A stretch of 64,000 bases of DNA from the NCBI GenBank assembly GCA_946553045.1, contig CAMNRO010000005.1, forward strand, positions 1 through 64,000, read 5' to 3'. Below are positions 60,692-64,000 of the stretch, one piece after another. The position numbers and the translations under genes are program-made. This DNA is from an uncultured Porphyromonadaceae bacterium (GTDB lineage Bacteria > Bacteroidota > Bacteroidia > Bacteroidales > Muribaculaceae). The notes beneath the pieces are model-generated. The model had not been told where the DNA came from. It did not search any database and worked only from the letters and a program-made list of their open reading frames with translations. Every line of letters begins with the position of its first letter. The first letter of the stretch is position 1.

Positions 60692-61354
60692 ATGAAAGGA
60701 CGCAATCTAATCCTGATGGCAGTAGGCACACTTGCCGTCGGCATTCTGATGATTCTTTTCCGCAACACCCTGGCAAGCAACAATGTGGTGATTGGCTGCG
60801 GAATACTGTTCATACTCGCCGGTATCGCAAACGTAACCGTCTTTCTCGCCTCGCGCGACAAGGACGGCCATGCCCGCATGGGTGCTGTCGGCACGGCAAT
60901 CGGCTGGGTGGCAAGCGCCGCCGCCGTGGTGCTCGGAGTGGTGATGGTGCTCTTTCGCACCGTATTCGAGACTATGGTCGGCTATATGTTTGCCGTCCTG
61001 CTTCTCTTCGGCGCCATATTCCAGTTCTGCCTCCTCCTCTTCGGGTCGCGGCCCGTGAGATTGTCGAGCTGGTTCTTTCTGGTGCCGATGGTGCTTTGCG
61101 GTGGCGCCGTCTACATCTTCATGCAGCAGCCCGGACAGTCGGACTACACCATAATGCTTGTCACCGGATGCGCTCTTGCTTTCTTCGGCCTCATGACGCT
61201 GGTCGAGGCCGCTTCAATCAGCTCCGGCAACCGCATGCTCCGCAAGCAGCCACAGACCGTTGAAACCCCGCCGGCACAGGCTCCTGCGCCCGCACCGATG
61301 CCCGAGCCGGCCGAAACCGGACAGCCGTCAGAAGAAACCCGCGAAGCCGACTGA
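60692..61354 (+). CDS. Integral membrane protein, HdeD/DUF308-like
   Basis: 220 residues with five to six membrane segments (LILMAVGTLAVGILMILF, VVIGCGILFILAGIANVTVFLA, AIGWVASAAAVVLGVVMVLF, YMFAVLLLFGAIFQFCLLLF, FLVPMVLCGGAVYIF, IMLVTGCALAFFGLMTLV). Repeated short hydrophobic units with G-rich turns fit the HdeD/DUF308 type, but the match is weak. The C-terminal 35 residues are Pro/Ala/Glu-rich and probably cytoplasmic. Function unknown. No clear -7 box seen; the AT-rich 60 bases upstream may hold one. Confidence 0.6.
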   Translation: MKGRNLILMAVGTLAVGILMILFRNTLASNNVVIGCGILFILAGIANVTVFLASRDKDGHARMGAVGTAIGWVASAAAVVLGVVMVLFRTVFETMVGYMFAVLLLFGAIFQFCLLLFGSRPVRLSSWFFLVPMVLCGGAVYIFMQQPGQSDYTIMLVTGCALAFFGLMTLVEAASISSGNRMLRKQPQTVETPPAQAPAPAPMPEPAETGQPSEETREAD

Positions 61355-61557
61355 CATCGGCCTGCGAGCGACCCGAAAAAGGCTCAAAAAAGCGCTTTTT
61401 CGCTATGATTGAGGCGAAAAAATGCATTTTTGGGTCTTCCTTTTATGCGTAAATCAAAAATAATCACGATATTTGCACCTGCAAAACGGGCAGGGCCTCC
61501 GGCGCTGCCGTTGTTTGTGCCATAAAATATACAACCAACCATATAAATCGCATAAAA

Positions 61558-61836
61558 ATGACTAAAGCCGACATTGTCAACGAAATCTACAAGTCGACCG
61601 GCCTTGACAAAGCCGCAGTGCTCACAACCATTGAGCGTTTCATGGAAGTAGTTAAGGACTCCCTCGCCAACGGCGAAAACGTTTATCTCCGTGGTTTCGG
61701 CAGCTTTATCGTGAAGACCCGTTCCGAAAAAACCGCACGCAACATCTCCAAGAACACCACCATCATCATCCCCGAACACAAAATTCCCGCTTTCAAGCCC
61801 GCACGTGTGTTCATGGACGAGGTGAAAGGCGAATAA
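61558..61836 (+). CDS. HU/IHF-family DNA-binding protein
   Basis: 92 residues. DNABII fold: MTKADIVNEIYKSTGLDKAAVLTTIERFMEVV helices, LRGFGSFIVKTRSEKTARNISKNTTIIIPEHKIPAFKP with the beta arms and the Pro that intercalates into DNA (residue about 72). Nucleoid-shaping protein. It is followed by the bS22-like gene and the RNase E/G gene. A near-match -7 box (GATATTTG, 61468-61475) lies upstream. Confidence 0.93.
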   Translation: MTKADIVNEIYKSTGLDKAAVLTTIERFMEVVKDSLANGENVYLRGFGSFIVKTRSEKTARNISKNTTIIIPEHKIPAFKPARVFMDEVKGE

Positions 61837-61915
61837 TCGCACCATACACTCCGGTCTCCCTGTGTGGTGACCATAAATAAACATATCCCTAACCCTCCTA
61901 AAAAAGCGTTCGAAA

Positions 61916-62005
61916 ATGCCCAGCGGAAAGAAAAGAAAAGGCCACAAGATGGCTACGCACAAGCGCAAAAAACGTCTGAGAAAGAACCGCCACAAGAAGA
62001 AATAA
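61916..62005 (+). CDS. bS22/mS38-like small basic ribosomal protein (AURKAIP1/COX24 domain)
   Basis: A 29-residue protein starting MPSGKKRKGHKMATHKRKK and ending LRKNRHKKK, almost entirely Lys, Arg and His. This is the KRxxMxxHKxxKRLRKxRHK pattern of the AURKAIP1/COX24 family, whose members are mitochondrial mS38 and mycobacterial bS22, small-subunit ribosomal proteins. Short enough to be missed by gene finders. It starts 79 bases after HU. A hairpin terminator follows. Confidence 0.85.
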   Translation: MPSGKKRKGHKMATHKRKKRLRKNRHKKK

Positions 62006-62058
62006 GCCCGGCTTATTTCGCGTGGCCGCTGTTAAGCGCATAAAACAAGCTTGGGCGC

Positions 62059-62080
62059 CCGGGAGGTTAAGCCCTCCCGG
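62059..62080 (+). terminator. Terminator after bS22-like gene
   Basis: CCGGGAGG / CCTCCCGG stem with a 6-nt loop, followed by TTTGTTTTTATTTTTTTG. It separates the small ribosomal gene from the RNase E/G gene. Confidence 0.75.
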
Positions 62081-62181
62081 TGCGGCAGGTTTGTTTTTAT
62101 TTTTTTGTTGAGCCTCATCTGATGCGGCTCAAAATGCCTCCACAATTCTTTAACCATCCTTTAATACTCACCCCTGCTTTC

Positions 62182-64000
62182 ATGAAAAGTGAATTAATAG
62201 TAGACGTACAGGCATCCGAGGTGTCGATAGCCCTTCTCGAAGAAGGGCGTCTCGTCTCGCTTCAGAAAGAAGCGCGCAACCTCGCCTATGCCGTGGGCGA
62301 CATCTACCTGGCTAAAGTCAAAAAACTGATGCCGGGCCTCAATGCCGCCTTTGTGAACGTGGGCTATGAAAAGGATGCATTCCTCCATTACCTCGACCTC
62401 GGCTCGCACTTCGCCTCTTACGAGCAGTTTGTGTCGCAGCTCCTGGCCGATAAGAAACGTCTGCCGCGCCTGCCGCAGATGAAGCCTCTGCCCGAAATCG
62501 ACAAACACGGTTCCGTAGCCGATGTGCTCGCGCCCGGCAAGGAACTGCTCGTGCAGATTGTCAAAGAGCCAATATCGTCGAAAGGCCCCCGTCTCACCAC
62601 CGAAATCAGCTTCACAGGCCGCTACCTGGTGCTCACGCCATTCTGCGACAAGATATCTATCTCGCAGAAAATCAAATCGTCCGAAGAAAAGCTTCGCCTC
62701 TACCAGCTCGTAGAGAGCATCAAGCCCCGCAACTACGGCGTCATTATCCGCACCTCGGCCGAGGGCAAGCGTGTGGCCGAGCTCAACCACGAGCTCAAGG
62801 CGCTCATACAGGCCTTTGAAGATGCCTGCCGGAAGGCACAGCAGTCGGCGGCTCCCGCCCTTGTCTTCGAAGAAGAAAACCGGGTTGTCGGAATGCTGCG
62901 CGACGTCTTCAGCCCTTCGTTCGAGAGCATACACGTCAACGACGCCGAGATTCACCGTCAGATTCTCAAATACGTCAATCTGATAGCGCCCGAACGCCGC
63001 GACATCGTAAAGCTCTATGAAAAAGACGAGCCTATCTTCGACCATTTCAGCATCACACGACAGATTAAATCGTCGTTCGGAAAGACAGTATCGTTCAAAT
63101 CGGGCGCATACATAATCATCGAACACACAGAGGCTCTGCACGTAATCGACGTAAACTCCGGCAACCGCTCCAAGGCCACAAACGACCAGGAAAGCAACGC
63201 CCTCGAAGTCAATCTGCGCGCTGCCGACGAAATCGCACGCCAGCTACGCCTGCGCGACATGGGCGGTATCATCGTGGTCGACTTCATCGACATGGCAAAG
63301 CCCGAACACCGCCAGGAGCTCTACGACCACATGCGCGAAATCATGGCCAACGACCGTGCCCGGCACAACATTCTGCCGCTGAGCAAGTTCGGCCTCATGC
63401 AGATTACACGCCAGCGTGTGCGCCCCGTGCTCGACATCACCGTCGACGAAGAGTGTCCCTCCTGTCTCGGCAAAGGCCGCGTGAACCCCTCCATACTGTT
63501 CACCGACACTCTTTTCGAAAAGCTCGAATACATGGTGCGCGACCTCGGCCTGCGCGATTTCATACTCTACGTGCACCCCTACGTAGACGCATATCTGAAA
63601 AAAGGCCTCTTCTCTACCATGTACGGCAAATGGCGCCGCACCCTCGGCCGCTGTTTCAAGATACTACCCGACGAAAGTCTGGCATATCTCCAATACCGCG
63701 CTGTCGGCAAAGACCGCAAGGAAATACCCCTCCGGGCCGAGAAAGACAGCGGTAAAAGCTCCGACAACAAGAAGGCCCTGAAAGCCCGCACACGCGGTCA
63801 GGAAGCCGACGCCCAGGCCGAGCAGCCCAAGCAGCAGAAGCCCAAGGAGCAGCCCGTCAGTCCGTCAGCCCAACAGCCCAAGCCGAAGGCTCAGCCTAAG
63901 CCGGCTCAGCCGAAAGAAGAGCCTCGTCCGGCTCAGCAACCCAAGGAGGAGCAGCCCGTCTGCCCGTCAGCCCAACAGCCCAAGCCAAAGGCTCAGCCCA
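62182..64000 (+). CDS. rng: Ribonuclease E/G family protein, cut by window end
   Basis: At least 606 residues, open at the right edge. N-terminal S1 domain (about residues 35-120, GDIYLAKVKKLMPGLNAAFVNVG), then the RNase E/G catalytic domain with the metal-binding acids in HVIDVNSGNRS near 320 and IIVVDFIDM near 366, and the zinc-link CPSC (Cys425, Cys428). It is RNase G-like to about residue 530. The tail is Pro/Gln/Lys-rich and contains QPVSPSAQQP at 557-566 and QPVCPSAQQP at 591-600, encoded by octads like those of the intergenic arrays. Confidence 0.92.
   Translation, partial: MKSELIVDVQASEVSIALLEEGRLVSLQKEARNLAYAVGDIYLAKVKKLMPGLNAAFVNVGYEKDAFLHYLDLGSHFASYEQFVSQLLADKKRLPRLPQMKPLPEIDKHGSVADVLAPGKELLVQIVKEPISSKGPRLTTEISFTGRYLVLTPFCDKISISQKIKSSEEKLRLYQLVESIKPRNYGVIIRTSAEGKRVAELNHELKALIQAFEDACRKAQQSAAPALVFEEENRVVGMLRDVFSPSFESIHVNDAEIHRQILKYVNLIAPERRDIVKLYEKDEPIFDHFSITRQIKSSFGKTVSFKSGAYIIIEHTEALHVIDVNSGNRSKATNDQESNALEVNLRAADEIARQLRLRDMGGIIVVDFIDMAKPEHRQELYDHMREIMANDRARHNILPLSKFGLMQITRQRVRPVLDITVDEECPSCLGKGRVNPSILFTDTLFEKLEYMVRDLGLRDFILYVHPYVDAYLKKGLFSTMYGKWRRTLGRCFKILPDESLAYLQYRAVGKDRKEIPLRAEKDSGKSSDNKKALKARTRGQEADAQAEQPKQQKPKEQPVSPSAQQPKPKAQPKPAQPKEEPRPAQQPKEEQPVCPSAQQPKPKAQP
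63850..63882 (+). repeat. In-frame octad array copy 1 in the RNase E/G tail
   Basis: Octads CAGCCCGT, CAGTCCGT, CAGCCCAA, CAGCCCAA lie in frame inside the coding sequence. The units are the same as CAGCCCGT and CAGCCCAA in arrays 2, 3 and 5. Confidence 0.85.
63952..63984 (+). repeat. In-frame octad array copy 2 in the RNase E/G tail
   Basis: Second copy, CAGCCCGT, CTGCCCGT, CAGCCCAA, CAGCCCAA, 102 bases (34 codons) after the first and followed by the same AAGCC. The spacing suggests the whole 102-bp segment was duplicated. Confidence 0.85.

Noticed and set aside
1-64000. tRNA, rRNA, known riboswitches and insertion sequences
   Set aside because: I looked through all intergenic gaps by eye and saw no cloverleaf with CCA, no TPP or SAM type core and no transposase; this cannot exclude short or divergent RNAs.

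Overview
The window looks like chromosome from a high-GC member of the Bacteroidales, most likely Muribaculaceae-like. The evidence is a hybrid two-component regulator with a periplasmic propeller, secreted glycoside hydrolases, a fused SecDF, an arginine operon of the succinylated-intermediate type, a Mfa/FimA-type fimbrial operon, and TAnnTTTG -7 promoter boxes with little Shine-Dalgarno signal. The genus is inference. I saw no tRNA, rRNA, insertion sequence or CRISPR array.

Layout. 1-9 kb: secreted SGNH esterase, NlpE-like lipoprotein, TlpA-like thioredoxin, and a glycan-degrading group (GH78 rhamnosidase lipoprotein, divergent GH2, GH125 mannosidase). 9-14 kb: an AT-rich KilA-N gene with a perfect 32-bp palindrome, then an orphan hybrid histidine kinase. 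14-21 kb (minus): lysS, gpsA, rlmN, pdxA and a secreted protein of unknown function. 21-29.4 kb (minus): a compact eight-gene arginine operon, GNAT-argG-argC-argD-argF'-argB-argE-argH. 29.6-38 kb (minus): a long directon with a flippase-like membrane protein, carboxynorspermidine dehydrogenase, three glycosyltransferases and a lipopolysaccharide kinase (an LPS-core-like group), then a nucleoside kinase and a TPR protein. 38-46.5 kb: AraC regulator, S24/XRE regulator with rnhB, SASA esterase, hflX, acyl-CoA ligase, DUF4491 protein. 46.6-55 kb: secDF, an MscS channel, fabF and acpP, pnp. 55-58 kb (minus): fimbrial operon (DUF3575, DUF5119, fimbrillin). 58-64 kb: S41 protease with an AlbA_2 protein, a membrane protein, HU, a 29-residue bS22/mS38-like ribosomal protein, and an RNase E/G cut by the window end.

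The most unusual signal is a family of intergenic arrays of 7-, 8- or 9-bp units (TTAGGAGG, TTAGTGG, TAATAAG, GGCTGAC and relatives) at ten places. In the reading direction of the downstream gene the order is constant: a G-rich arm starts at, or even supplies, the stop codon of the upstream gene, and a C-rich arm runs to the start codon of the next gene. At several loci the two arms are reverse complements, so the whole spacer could fold as one long hairpin in the mRNA. Each locus has its own unit sequence. The same octads occur in frame inside the Pro/Gln/Lys-rich tail of the RNase E/G gene. I know of no named element that matches this.
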